The notes under the pieces were generated by a model. The model saw nothing but the letters and a program-made list of their open reading frames with translations. It had not been told where the DNA came from and did not search any database. A stretch of 64,000 nt of DNA from Linnemannia elongata (lineage: Eukaryota; Mortierellomycota; Mortierellomycetes; Mortierellales; Mortierellaceae), in NCBI GenBank assembly GCA_036320915.1, contig JAXBDG010000014.1, positions 992,001-1,056,000 of the forward strand. The letters are read 5' to 3'. Shown here in pieces: positions 54,220 through 64,000 of this stretch; the first letter of the stretch is position 1, and every line of letters starts with the position of its first letter. The translations under genes and the position numbers were made by a program.

Positions 54220-55287
54220 GTGGGCATGGGATGTTTACGGCTGTAATGGGTGGCCTGGAACAACGGCAAAACTAATTCCCTGGAGGGTATTTCAGCTCCG
54301 AAAGAAAGAGGATCGAACCATCCGAGAAATGTAAAAGGGGAGTGTGTAGACACACATACATACACACACACAGTAGGCTAATAAAATGAATGGTAATAAC
54401 TAATCATGCTCACAATCAAATCCAAAACCCACTTTGAAAGAAGGTAACCATTCTCTCGAAAAACACCGCAGCGATCCCTTTCTTTTTCTTTTTCTTTTTC
54501 TCCTTCTCCTTCTCCTTCTTCTCGTCTCCTTCTCCCCTTATTGTTTGCTGATATCAAACCACGCGATCACTCCGTAGACAATCCTATCACAAAAATGAAC
54601 GCGTACGCTTTTTCTTCAATTTTTATTTTTATGTTTTTATTTTTCATACTCATCCTTCATCGCTATCTTTCATGTCAACTTACTTTTATTATCTTTTTAT
54701 CCCTTCTACGTCGATCCTTAACTGTCCAGCTTACAAAAGAACCGTAAAGGAAAAACAAATACGGATAAAGTGAGAACCCGCACATCATCGTTAGTTCGTC
54801 AACTACCATACACTACACTCTTCACTCTATCGCCTCCTTATTATTCATGCGTACAGTTTGCATCTTGTGCGAACAGTGCAATGCTCTTTCTACGGCTATT
54901 GATCCCGACGAGACTCGGTCCTACAGTTGCAAGTACATTCTCGGAATAAGAGAGTCCGACTGCGCTTAAGAAGAATGTTTTTATTTTTTTTTTGCTACGT
55001 ATGGGTCGCAGAGGTTGGAACTGAAAACGCCCTTCTTGTGCGCGACAGGACCATAGACAAAAGTTTCAAGGGTGGTATACTAGGGAAAGACTATGCGTAA
55101 AGGACGCCTTTATGACCTGATGTAGAACATTGCTTTCCAAAAATAAAGACTACGATAGTTGCCGTTGGATGACTTCGCAGGCTGTTTCTCGCGGAAAAAA
55201 AAATGCAGTCATTGTCAGTTCTGTCCTGCCTGTCCCTTTTTTGCTCCCTCCAGAACTTGGCAAAAGCCGTCTTTTAGTCATCAAATG

Positions 55288-56739
55288 TCAATGGAGCATT
55301 GGAACAAATTCGGACTCGGTGACATTGACTGTGACCACTGGACCTCCTTCCTGACCTCCAGCATGTACGCCTACATCCTTGACGCCAAATAGCGATGGAT
55401 CAGGCAAAACGGTGTCCTCGTACAATAATGTCACTCTTTCCAGATGTGGACACGCCTTTAAGATCCGACTGAGCTGTGCCTGGTCTCTAACATAATCCGT
55501 TCGCTTTTGTGTTGTCGGGAATCCATCATTGGCGTTGGCGATGTCGTTGTTATCATTGCCGTCCTCCGTATGGTCGTGGCGAATGGAAAGGCGCAATGAC
55601 TTTAAGGTGTTTCCACACTGCATGAGAGCTTCGGTAAGATGTGGCTCAAATCCATGGATATCTGCCGTGAAGTGGACCAGCCCTTGCTGTTGTGTATCAT
55701 CGCTCCAGGGGTTCTTGTCGTAGTTCTCGAAATCCTCCCATTGTTTCATGTCGTTGGTCCTGTCCCAGATTTCCCGTCGTGTGTCACAGTTATCGTCCCT
55801 TAAAGTGCTGAGGATAAGAGCAGCAAGGTGTCGATCTGGTAGGACGCGGTAGATGTCGAACAGCCCGAAATAAAGTCCATCGATTTTGAGGGTTTGGAGT
55901 CTAGGGCAGTACTTTTTGAGATTGTCGCACAGGATTCCGATATTTGCATCACAGGCGGCGACGAGAGTGAGCGTTTCGAGCTCAGGACAGAGACAGACCA
56001 GGTCAAGGAGGAACTTTGACTGGGTGTATTGAAGGTGCAGCGTGAGGTCTCGGAGACGAAGATGTGGAGATGGTAAGGTGACTGAACAGGTCGCGTCCGT
56101 TGAGAATGCGTTATCGGAACAGAGAGATGGTAGTAGGGGCGGTGTATCGATGTGATTGGTCGAGTCGACTCCCCCACTGACAGCATCTAGGGACAAAGTC
56201 CTCAAGGTGGACCGCACAGACACCAACAAGGGAATCAACGCCCGCCTTCGTCCCAGGTCCCATTCTGACAGGTGAAGACTCTCGAGAGCAGTCAGTCCCT
56301 CGACCATGTCCTTCTCCAGAAAAGGGATATCGTCGAGGCAGTAGGCCGTCGGTCCGCTCCAGTGCAGTCGTCGCAATTGAGTGTTGTTGCGAACCAATTG
56401 ACGTGTTTCTGGGTCACAGCCAGAGATGGTCAGGTCCAGCAGTCGCGTACAGGGCAGAGGACTGGGTGCAAGGGGGAGGGTCTGGTAGAGGATGCGAAAG
56501 TGGTAGCTATATCGGACAAAGACCTCGAAGGGTACGTTGCTCTCGAGCGGAGACATATCGCAGGTGTACCAGAGGACGGGCAGGAGGGCCTGGCGAAAGG
56601 ACCTCGAGACTGCCGCTGCGTGGAGAAGTGCCTTTGGTCGAAAGTGGAAGTGGGCGTATGCGTCCTGCTGCCAGAGGGGAATGAATTCTCCGATGCGAAC
56701 GATGATCTCTGGGATGTCGAGCGGGTGTGTCGTTGTCAT
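55288..56739 (-). CDS. F-box-like protein of a divergent subgroup
   Basis: Single exon, 483 residues, start MTTTHPLDIPEIIVRIGEFI. N-terminal F-box-like region, residues ~6-65 (IPEIIVRIGEFIPLWQQDAY, AAVSRSFRQALLPVLWYTCD). Leucine-rich segments follow: LLDLTISGCDPETRQLVRNN, LTALESLHLSEWDLGRRRAL, LCPELETLTLVAACDANIGI, CPRLQTLKIDGLYFGLFDIY and CGNTLKSLRLSIRHD. The C-terminal EW-WP module found in most other cluster members is absent, and the protein ends in a short hydrophobic tail. This points to a separate subgroup, nearer in general layout to the pair at 21154 and 23285. Substrate receptor by inference. Confidence 0.83.
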   Translation of the reverse strand: MTTTHPLDIPEIIVRIGEFIPLWQQDAYAHFHFRPKALLHAAAVSRSFRQALLPVLWYTCDMSPLESNVPFEVFVRYSYHFRILYQTLPLAPSPLPCTRLLDLTISGCDPETRQLVRNNTQLRRLHWSGPTAYCLDDIPFLEKDMVEGLTALESLHLSEWDLGRRRALIPLLVSVRSTLRTLSLDAVSGGVDSTNHIDTPPLLPSLCSDNAFSTDATCSVTLPSPHLRLRDLTLHLQYTQSKFLLDLVCLCPELETLTLVAACDANIGILCDNLKKYCPRLQTLKIDGLYFGLFDIYRVLPDRHLAALILSTLRDDNCDTRREIWDRTNDMKQWEDFENYDKNPWSDDTQQQGLVHFTADIHGFEPHLTEALMQCGNTLKSLRLSIRHDHTEDGNDNNDIANANDGFPTTQKRTDYVRDQAQLSRILKACPHLERVTLLYEDTVLPDPSLFGVKDVGVHAGGQEGGPVVTVNVTESEFVPMLH

Positions 56740-57105
56740 GTTGGAGAGGATGGGGGAGAAGGTTGTGAATGGTGGGGTTTTTGTCTGTGAAAAAAAAAGG
56801 TTGAATGGGGTTGAGTGGAGAGAGTGGAGAAAGAGAGGTGAACAAAAAGGTGTGAAAGAAGAACAAGTGCGAACTATAAGGAAGAGAAAGGACGTCTTTG
56901 GGTTGAGTCACGTAGCAATTGGCTTGTGTCAAAATCCACACATACCCACATGCATGAATGTTGCGAACAAGGGGGTTGGCTGCTGAAGGAGAGAACAACG
57001 CTAAAGAAGAACAAAGAAGTTCTTTTTTGATTCGATTTCAATGCAATGAGGGAAAGATGACTCGTACTTGACCAACAAAGGCAATATTTTTTACTCTTTG
57101 TCTTC
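56740..57105. other. Short spacer
   Basis: No gene seen between two minus-strand F-box genes. The sequence is rich in GA and TG on the plus strand, consistent with a pyrimidine-rich leader for the gene at 55288-56739. Confidence 0.4.
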
Positions 57106-57176
57106 TCAATACAGCTCAGCGTATGGACGCTTGCCAAGGAACCAGGATACATGGCGCCTTGTCATCTTGCCCTCTG

Positions 57177-57207
<31 letters not shown>

Positions 57208-58848
57208 CTCATCACCCTCCAATTGATCGCCAGTATCGACTTCCTCCTCACCTGCTACTCCCTTGTCTTCATCGTCTTCCTCTTCCTCACTATCTTCTTC
57301 CATCTCCTCGTCCTCGCTAAGCTCGTCGCCTTCGTACATGTAGATCCCTCTAAAGTCTCGTAGATTAGGCCAATTTGCCTCAATCCAATGCAACTCAGTC
57401 TCCCTCATTCGATGTCGCAACCCTGCAACGTCCAGTCGCCACAACATTTTCAATTCTTTCAAATGATCCAGTCCAGAGGCCAGCGTCAAGTCAAAGTCAT
57501 TCTTACCCTCCGCATCCAACGGGAACTGGGCGCTATTCTCCTGAGGCACTTGTGAACCAAAACTCAGTGTCCTGAGCTCGGTCAATGCCCCTAATTGCCT
57601 GTATGCTTTGGTGATCATATCTTGTCGTCGCTGCCCCCATTCTTCATCCTGTTCGTCAGTATGAACACCATAATCAGACCCAATCGGCAGTGTGAGGTCC
57701 CTTAGACCCAGACAGACCCAGGGGCTGGATACCATGTCCTTGATCTCAAGAAGTGACTCGTGTCCATCCTCCTGCCAATCCTCAACCATAAACGTCTTCA
57801 AGCCAGAACAATGCGACAGTATCATCTGGATATCCCCACTGCGAACAAAAATCCCGTCTTCAATTTCGATGGTGTGAAGATGGGCTGCCTGTGCGACCAA
57901 TGCCAAGGTCAATTCCGACCCCACACTGCCGTAGTACCGAACTCGAAACTCGTTCAGCGCTCGACTCCCGTTCACAACAGAGGCGATGACAGAGTCGTGG
58001 TCTTGATTGCTGATGAGCACACGGCTGAAGAGCGGGCAGTGTTCTCGCAGGATCCTTGTCAAGACAGGCCCACACTCGATAGGCAATTGCGGAGGTGGCC
58101 GAAAGTTGGCAAGGCGGACGCAGTGACGAAGGAAGGGAAAGGCGACCGACTGTTCATATCCTGTGAGTGCCTTATTTAACTCCAGGGTCTTTATCCCGTT
58201 ATTGGTCCATCCAGGAAGGGCGACATGTTCGTCGCGGAATTCAAAGTCATTGTCGTCCTGGATCTCAATTGACCATTTGAGGTCGAGGGTGTGAAGTGTT
58301 GGAGGCACGCTCTGGAGAATGGCCTTGAAGAGGTGCTCGGAGATCTTGCTGTCTGCTGACTTGAACTCGAGACGTCTAAGACCGGTATGCTGTGACAGGA
58401 CCTGAAGGAACTTTTGAGCAACGCCGAGTCGCTTAATGGGGATGCCGTTGATGACGAAGGAGACTAACCCCTGGTTCTGCTCGACAATGTTTAGACAGGC
58501 AAAAACGTCCTGGGGCAGCTCGTATTGGAGGTGGCACTCGAATGATCGAAAGTTGCGACAGGACGAGAAGAAGAGTAATAAAGTGGCAAGGTTGGCGCAG
58601 CCGCCAAAGTAGAAGCACTCGATGTAAGCAGCGTTCTTGAGGATGACTTTGGCGTATTCGTCTGAGTTGTCAAAGAGGGTCAAATAGCGTGTGCTATGAG
58701 AGAAGGATAAGTTCCGCCAGAGAAATGGTTGGAAGGCGGAATTCCAGAGTTTGTTGACGAGGGCGAGGTGCTGAAGGCCACTTTTGGCGAGATAGGGGTG
58801 AAGGGAACGAAGGACGTTGTTCTCGCTGATGAGTTTGTTGATTGTCAT
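57106..58848 (-). CDS. F-box/LRR-like protein with acidic EP-repeat tail
   Basis: Single exon, 580 residues from the ATG at 58848 (MTINKLISENNVLRSLHPYL). The frame stays open to 59427, but that part is simple-sequence leader. The F-box-like region is residues ~8-50 (AKSGLQHLALVNKLWNSAFQ, PFLWRNLSF). Leucine-rich segments include TGLRRLEFKSADSKISEHLF, PTLHTLDLKWSIEIQDDNDF and CSGLKTFMVEDWQ. The C-terminal module is HLKELKMLWRLDVAGL then ETELHWIEANWPNLRDFRG. A long acidic stretch with seven Glu-Pro pairs follows, encoded by a hexanucleotide repeat, and then a basic end (MTRRHVSWFLGKRPYAELY). The acidic tail resembles that of the 47783 gene. Predicted SCF substrate receptor. Confidence 0.85.
57174..57210 (+). 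repeat. CTGGCT hexanucleotide repeat in coding sequence
   Basis: About six hexamer units. On the minus strand they encode the Glu-Pro dipeptides in the tail of the F-box protein. The six-base unit keeps the frame, so copy number could vary without breaking the gene. Confidence 0.9.
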
Positions 58849-59568
58849 TGTGTTTTGGGGTAAAGAGGAGTGAACGTTGATGAGGAAGAAAGAAAAATAG
58901 GGGTTGCTTCCTATTTCACAGCGTGTGTTTTTTTTTTGTTTTTGGTGGCAACGAGAAATGGTTAGATGGTTGCGTACGTGGGAAATGGAATGAAGACAAG
59001 AAAAGAAAGGAGACAAGGACAAAGAAGTGACCCCGACCGTGTACGTTGATTTGGGTGATATCATTGGTTGCATTTGTTGGCCTCCTCCCTCTGTCTCTCC
59101 CCAATCTGTGGCTCTATTCTTGTCCATGGCAGGAAGGCGATCCACCCGCGAATTTTCGTGGGCCCTTTTCACTATGAAGACAATCAAAGGCAGATAAAGA
59201 CATAGTGAAAGAAAGGCAATACTCTTCTCCGTCCGGCCTTGCTTCTTCTTCTTCTTCTTCCTTCCTCTTTCCTTTCTCTCCTTCTTTCTTCTTTTCCTCT
59301 CCCGTCCTTTCCTCTTCTCTCTTCTTCCATTCCCACTCCTCCCTCCCCCACAAGACTGATCCGATGTTGATCCCCCTCTTAACCTCAGTACGTCCACTCC
59401 ATGCCTGCATACCCCATACTTCGGCAATGCACTACTTTTTTTTTTTTTTTTTTTTTTCGGGAACAGTAATCCGCTCTCTGCAACCTTCCCTTCACAACCT
59501 CTAACGTACTCTTTCTTTATATTACTCTTACTCTCTCGCTCACCTTCGCCACAACGTTATCGCTATAG
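58849..59568. other. Divergent promoter region between an F-box gene and TAM41
   Basis: Shared upstream region. It has strongly asymmetric CTT-rich and T-rich tracts, including more than 20 T near 59430-59457. Open frames here on both strands are simple-sequence artefacts. The true 5' exon or start codon of TAM41 should lie here or just downstream. Confidence 0.4.
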
Positions 59569-61974
59569 CCAGGAAATATCGCCCGTTGTCAGCAGCAGGG
59601 TCTCCGATACATAGTAGCATGGGCACCTAAGGACAGCATCTTTCAATCGCCTTCGGATCAATTGGCTCACCAGAACAGTAACCAGCGGACACAGGGACAG
59701 ACCGCTCGTTACTCTACACGCTCCAGAGCTGCACAGTCGCCGGCATTGCAAAGCGCAGGAAGCTCAACCCTGTTCGATCGGAAGAACGACCACACTACCA
59801 CCACAAGCAGCGTTTATAACAACCGCATCCGTGCCCTTAGCACTGAAGCCGCCGCTAGTCCAGCAGTATCAGCAGCAACGAGCAACGTCAACAATGGAAC
59901 TAGCACTAGCAGCAATGGACCCAAGGCAGGGACTTTTACAGCTACCTCGCCAGTGCGCCAACGCCGACCCAACTATATCCGGGACTTTGAGGTCCCTGCA
60001 GACATGTCGAGGCTGCCTCCTAAGTTCGGCGACAACCAGCATATCGACATTGACGAGGAAATGTGGCAGCAACTCAAGTCTGTGGTTGATACGATCCATC
60101 ACAAGGCACCGATCCGCTATGCGTTTGCTTATGGCTCCGGAGTCTTTGCTCAAAAGGGATACGACGGCAAGGTGAGCTATTTTTCGCTTTGTTTTTGTGC
60201 TTAATGCAACATGTTTTGTGTGTCAGCGCATGGGAGGACATTTCAAGAGGTCAAAAGAGTGAATGAAAGGACAGTTCAAAGAGACAGGCCAAAAAGAACA
60301 CACAGATTGGAGCGGGATTAATCAACGATAGTTCGACAGTAATAACAAACATTGCGCATGCCCATGTGGATTTTGCAGCAAAAGCAACAAAGAGGGAGCA
60401 ACAACAGAAACAACAGACAGACAAGAAATGATGAGCAAACGTGAGAGCCTTGCCGTTGTTTTTTTTTTTTTTGTTGAGGTTTGTCACGATTAAATGAAGT
60501 TCCCCACACTGGACCAATTTCCTTTTTCTGTCTTATTCCACAGCGGAAAAGCAATGGACTGGAATGGGAGTTGGGCTGCTCCTGCTGGGAGAGAGAAGAG
60601 TGAAAACGGAGAGAAGGGAACACAAAAAAGTAATCGCGCAACACGCATTTAAATTTTCATGGGGCGGATCAGGAACGGAACGGGTCTGGATCATCAACGA
60701 GGGATTTTTTCTCTTTTTTCACTTTTCCATCGTTATGGAAAACGAATCAGCCCGTGCTAAAAGTACTCACTCACTCCTCTCTTTCAAATGCCTCACCCGA
60801 TATGTAGAAAAAGCCAATGGTCGACTTTATTTTCGGAGTGTCACACCCACAGCACTGGCACTCGCTCAACCTGCAGGCAAACCCACATCACTACTCCATG
60901 CTGGGCAGGCTCGGAAGCAAGGCCATCGCCATGACACAGGAGCGATTCGGAGCAGGAGTATACTTCAACCCCTTTGTCGAAGTAAACGGCATGGTAAGTG
61001 CTTTCTCTCTTTTCACTTCTTCTCGTTTGTTCCTTGATCTTCTTCGCTGTTGTCGTTACCCCATAGGTTTTTTTTTTCTCGTTTTCTTTCTGTGTGTATT
61101 TTTACCAGAACTCTAATTCGTGCCACGTTCTGTACCTTTCTCTGTTGCTTCCGGACTCCTATAGACGATCAAGTATGGAGTAGTGTCAATCGATACCCTT
61201 TGTAATGACCTCCTGAACTGGGACACCATGTACCTGTCTGGACGCCTTCACAAGCCTGTAAGTCGTCACCCCTTGGCTTGTTTTTTTTCTCACCCTCATC
61301 TTCACCGAAATCCCAAAATGACAATTCTCACTAATAGCATCCTCTTCCCCTTCCCTTTCTAACAACGAAAATAGGTCAAGATTCTGTTGGATGATCCAAG
61401 GACAAGGCTGTCAAACCAGGTCAATCTCTTCAACGCTACCCGTGTAGCACTCCTCTCCCTCCCCGCGAAATTCACATCCGAGGAACTCTTTACCAAAATC
61501 GCAGGATTGTCCTACCTAGGCGATTTCCGGATGAGCATTGGCGAGAACCCTCACAAAGTGCAAAACATTGTCAAGGCCCAGTTATCCCAGTTCCATCGAC
61601 TCTACGACCCCCTCCTCGCCAACCTCACCAACGTTACGACTTTGCGGGAGGGTCATCTGGAGCAGGATATTTCACCTTTGGTGCGATCTAGGACGTTCCA
61701 AAAGTTGCCACCAAAGTTGAAGCAGGGGACGTTGTATAGGTACCATTCTGCGCTCTCGAAGGCAGGTGTGGAGATTGTGAAGGAAGAAGGACAGGAGATT
61801 CAGTCAGTTGCGACTGCACCAGATTTGGACAAGTATTTGGCAAGCACTGTGCATTCTATTGTGCAGATCCCGGCGTTTAGTCAGTCGGTCAAGGGGATTG
61901 CGACTGCGGGTGTGGTCAAGACGGGGAAGTATGGGCTGGAGAAGTTGGGCAAGTGGTGGAGTCGTTCCAAGTAA
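59569..61974 (+). CDS. TAM41: Mitochondrial CDP-diacylglycerol synthase TAM41 (5' end unresolved)
   Basis: Makes CDP-diacylglycerol from phosphatidic acid and CTP at the mitochondrial inner membrane, the first step to phosphatidylglycerol and cardiolipin. Supported exons: up to 60171, 60808-60993, 61165-61257 and 61375-61974, with donors GTGAGC, GTAAGT and GTAAGT, acceptors GTAG, ATAG and ATAG, all phase 0. Family motifs: the nucleotidyltransferase GS motif in FAYGSGVFAQKGYDGK; MVDFIFGVSHPQHWHSLNLQ with its acidic metal ligand; NPHHYSMLGRLGSK; FGAGVYFNPFVEVNG; KYGVVSIDTLCNDLLNWDTM; YLSGRLHKPVKILLDD; and IAGLSYLGDFRMSIGENPHK. The first exon frame opens after a TAG at 59566-59568 but has no ATG before 60004. 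The residues just before the domain (ARYSTRSRAA, RIRALSTEAA) look like a mitochondrial presequence, so translation should start upstream, probably in a small unseen exon. The first intron (636 bases) is long. About 460 residues are seen from 59662 onward. Confidence 0.9.
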
Positions 61975-62091
61975 GCGTGCTCCGGCTTGGTTCCCCATCA
62001 TGTTTTGACTGGAGTAGAGTAACGAAACGCATTATTTTTACGATTCACCCCCAAAAATAAACAACCATAGAGAATCATATTCAATGTTGCC

Positions 62092-62117
62092 TTTTTTTTT
62101 TTTTTTTTTTTTTTTTT
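62092..62117 (+). repeat. Homopolymer run of 26 T
   Basis: T tract between the converging 3' ends of TAM41 and the last F-box gene. Confidence 0.9.
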
Positions 62118-62149
62118 ATTATGAGAAACAATGATAACGGTAAAATAAG

Positions 62150-62667
62150 TTATGTGAATCGCAATTGAGGTCGATGGGTATGCAACCAATATATGATCAA
62201 TTCTTCTTCGAGCCTCCTATCCTCAGACAGCGACTCACCCCACTCGACAGCAACCGCGACATTACCAACATCATCTGCATCTGCATCTACAGCTGCCTGC
62301 CACCGCTCCAAGCTCTTGACCTTCAACAGCCCTTCAATCACCTGCAACTGTGGCCAGGTTTGACACATCCATTGGACCTCTGATAGGCGGATCTGGTGGT
62401 TCATCCTAGCGACATTCAGCACCCGCAGAGACTTCAACCCTTCCAACAACTCGAGTCCTGTGTCCAACGAAAAGTCGAGGCATTCCTTTTGGCGTCCTTG
62501 ATCCTGCGGGAGAGTAAAGATCGAGTCCTCTTCAGGTCCGAAGCCGAGGCATAGTTCTTCTAGGTTTTTGAGCGACCCGAGGAAGCGGTAGATTTGTCGT
62601 TGGAGGTCAAAGTCTCCTCCGTCTGCTGTTGTGTCCATGGCACTGTTGTTGATATCGTTGCTGCTGC

Positions 62668-62704
<37 letters not shown>

Positions 62705-64000
62705 GCTCCTGGTAAGACCTCCGATCATGATCCGAAGAACCTTGAGCGACGATGCACAAGCCCATGTCGATGTCGCAGCGGTGTACTGTGTCGGGGTCCT
62801 GATAGAGTCGATCAAAGCCTGGGCGTCAAAGACATGGTCCTCCTCCACGTACTCCACCTCACCCGACGGCAACAGATGCACCTGCTCCAATTGCCCAAAG
62901 GATCTCAGGATCTTGAGCAACGTGCTTCGGTTAAAGCTCTTTTGCAGGTTTTGGGAATCCATGATACCCAGATCTGTGAGTGATCCAGAGTGGTAGTCGA
63001 GGAGCATACGGAGGGCGTGGCTCTTGAGGGGGAGGACAAGGGCGTCGAGACGGAGGCGCTTGAGCCCCATTGCGGGTTCGATCGGTTCCTCAGCTATAGT
63101 CTCATCATCTTGGCCAAAAGTGTCGTCCATGTGCGGGTGTGAGCAAGCGAAGAGCAGAGCCGAGAGGGCTGCGTCACACTTATCGAGGTGTTGGGTGTTG
63201 AACTGATGGCCATACGCGATCGCCAGGTCTTCTACCCGAGGGCAGTGGGCTTGAAGAAGACGGGCAATTTCAAACCATATCGGAGGTGGGCAGGATCCAA
63301 GGGCCAAAGAGCGCAGGTTAGGGCATCTCTGAAGGAAGGGAACCCAAGACGGGATGATATAGTCCTTGCTCCAGATGAGGGTGCCTGGGCACATACAGTC
63401 CTCAATGAACAGCTGTGTGAGAGAATTGATGGGCTTTGCTCGCTGCATCAACTTTATCCTTTCGTCGATGGTGGCGATACCGGCCTTTTCTTCGTTGATA
63501 ACGATATAACTCGGGAGCCTCCTGTGGATAGGGATCGAGACGGCACGGCTTCGGAAAAATAAGTTATTGACAGGTCGTAACGCCGGCAGGTCCATGCCTG
63601 ATGGATAGCGAAGTGAAAGGCGTAGGGACTCGAGAGACAAACACGGCGTCAGCAAAAACCCTTCGACTCGTCTACGGTAATCATTACCAATGGCTGTGGT
63701 TTCATGGGTAACCGACCAGGAGAGGTGTCGCATCGAACCCATAAAGGACTGGAGCAAACCCTCTCTCATGTAATCACCCCACAGGCGCTCGCTCTCGATA
63801 TGATTGTCGTAGTCCCTAAATGTGCGGACGGTAGGGTAGCGCCGCAAAAAGTCTGCAAGCATCACTAGAGTCCCCTTCGTGCGAAATCGATGCACATCCG
63901 TTCTCTCTGGTCTGAACGGACGACTCCAGCCAGGTCCCAGCCCGAGGACAAACTCACGGAGAGTCTCACAGAGCTGGCCGAAATCTGCTTGACTCATCTT
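62150..64000 (-). CDS. F-box/LRR-like protein, partial (5' end beyond the window)
   Basis: The open frame runs from the stop at 62150 to the right edge; 616 residues are visible. A Met codon at 63997 lies in frame, but there is no F-box after it, and full-length relatives have one at the N-terminus, so the true start is probably outside. Leucine-rich segments include MRHLSWSVTH, LSLESLRLSLRYP, LQRCPNLRSLALGSCPPPIW and GLKRLRLDALVLPLKSHALR. A poly-Asn run of about 12 residues, encoded by a GTT/AAC repeat near 62668-62706, precedes the C-terminal module (LELLEGLKSLRVLNVARMNH, LSEVQWMCQTWPQLQVIEG). Family assignment rests on the module and leucine pattern, not on a seen F-box. It converges on TAM41. 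Confidence 0.75.
62668..62706 (+). repeat. TTG/TGT trinucleotide repeat encoding poly-Asn
   Basis: About 12 trinucleotide units inside the minus-strand F-box ORF. They encode a poly-asparagine loop between leucine-rich segments; length changes keep the frame. Confidence 0.85.

Larger units (their letters stand above)
53688..55287. other. Repeat-rich spacer
   Basis: No gene supported in 1.6 kb. It contains (AAGG)n at 53872-53904, 28 A at 54192-54219, and a pyrimidine tract of TTTTTC and CTT units at about 54479-54535. Strand-asymmetric purine runs produce several spurious open frames. Confidence 0.5.

Noticed and set aside
58849..59427. N-terminal extension of the 57106-58848 F-box protein
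   Set aside because: The extra frame is Lys/Glu/Arg and hydrophobic simple sequence from purine tracts. The family start with its F-box lies at 58848.

Overview
This is a eukaryotic, filamentous-fungal window. The genes are compact and intron-poor, with GTRAGT donors and YAG acceptors. Promoters are CT-rich and spacers carry long A or T runs. The gene content points to an early-diverging fungus of the Mortierella type (Mucoromycota): a transmembrane ADAM metalloprotease (a family missing from most Dikarya), ATP-citrate lyase as one fused polypeptide (two subunits in ascomycetes), an Arb1-like RNAi gene, and a very large F-box family. The placement is inference from gene content; no rRNA or other marker is present.

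Layout. 1.3-5.0 kb holds a two-exon ADAM protease. 5.0-8.1 kb is non-coding and has a perfect 23-bp inverted repeat. 8.1-12.9 kb is a five-exon gene for a 910-residue coiled-coil and disordered protein, with a 1.7 kb first intron. 12.9-16.0 kb is a long spacer and promoter region. 16.0-20.4 kb is ATP-citrate lyase in three exons. From 20.6 kb to the right edge the window is dominated by F-box-type genes: two tandem minus-strand paralogues plus a relic (20.6-24.8 kb), an F-box/ankyrin-like hybrid (25.9-28.9 kb), and a plus-strand cluster (29.4-43.3 kb) that mixes five intact genes with two pseudogenes and one internally deleted miniature gene. A second, minus-strand F-box set runs from 47.8 to 58.8 kb, with one more gene running off the window at 62.2-64.0 kb. 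Single-copy genes sit between these: the Arb1-like gene (43.5-45.4 kb), a serine/threonine-rich orphan (46.6-47.6 kb) and TAM41, the mitochondrial CDP-diacylglycerol synthase (about 59.6-62.0 kb).

How the genes relate. ATP-citrate lyase supplies cytosolic acetyl-CoA for lipid synthesis, and TAM41 supplies mitochondrial CDP-diacylglycerol for cardiolipin, so two lipid-metabolism genes are present but they are not adjacent. The F-box proteins would act as substrate receptors of SCF ubiquitin ligases. Most share a divergent N-terminal F-box, a variable leucine-rich middle and a C-terminal module with an E-x-x-W-x(4)-W-P-x-L signature. The frameshifts, truncations, relics and long stretches of identity between neighbours show a family in active birth-and-death evolution, and this is the most unusual aspect of the window.
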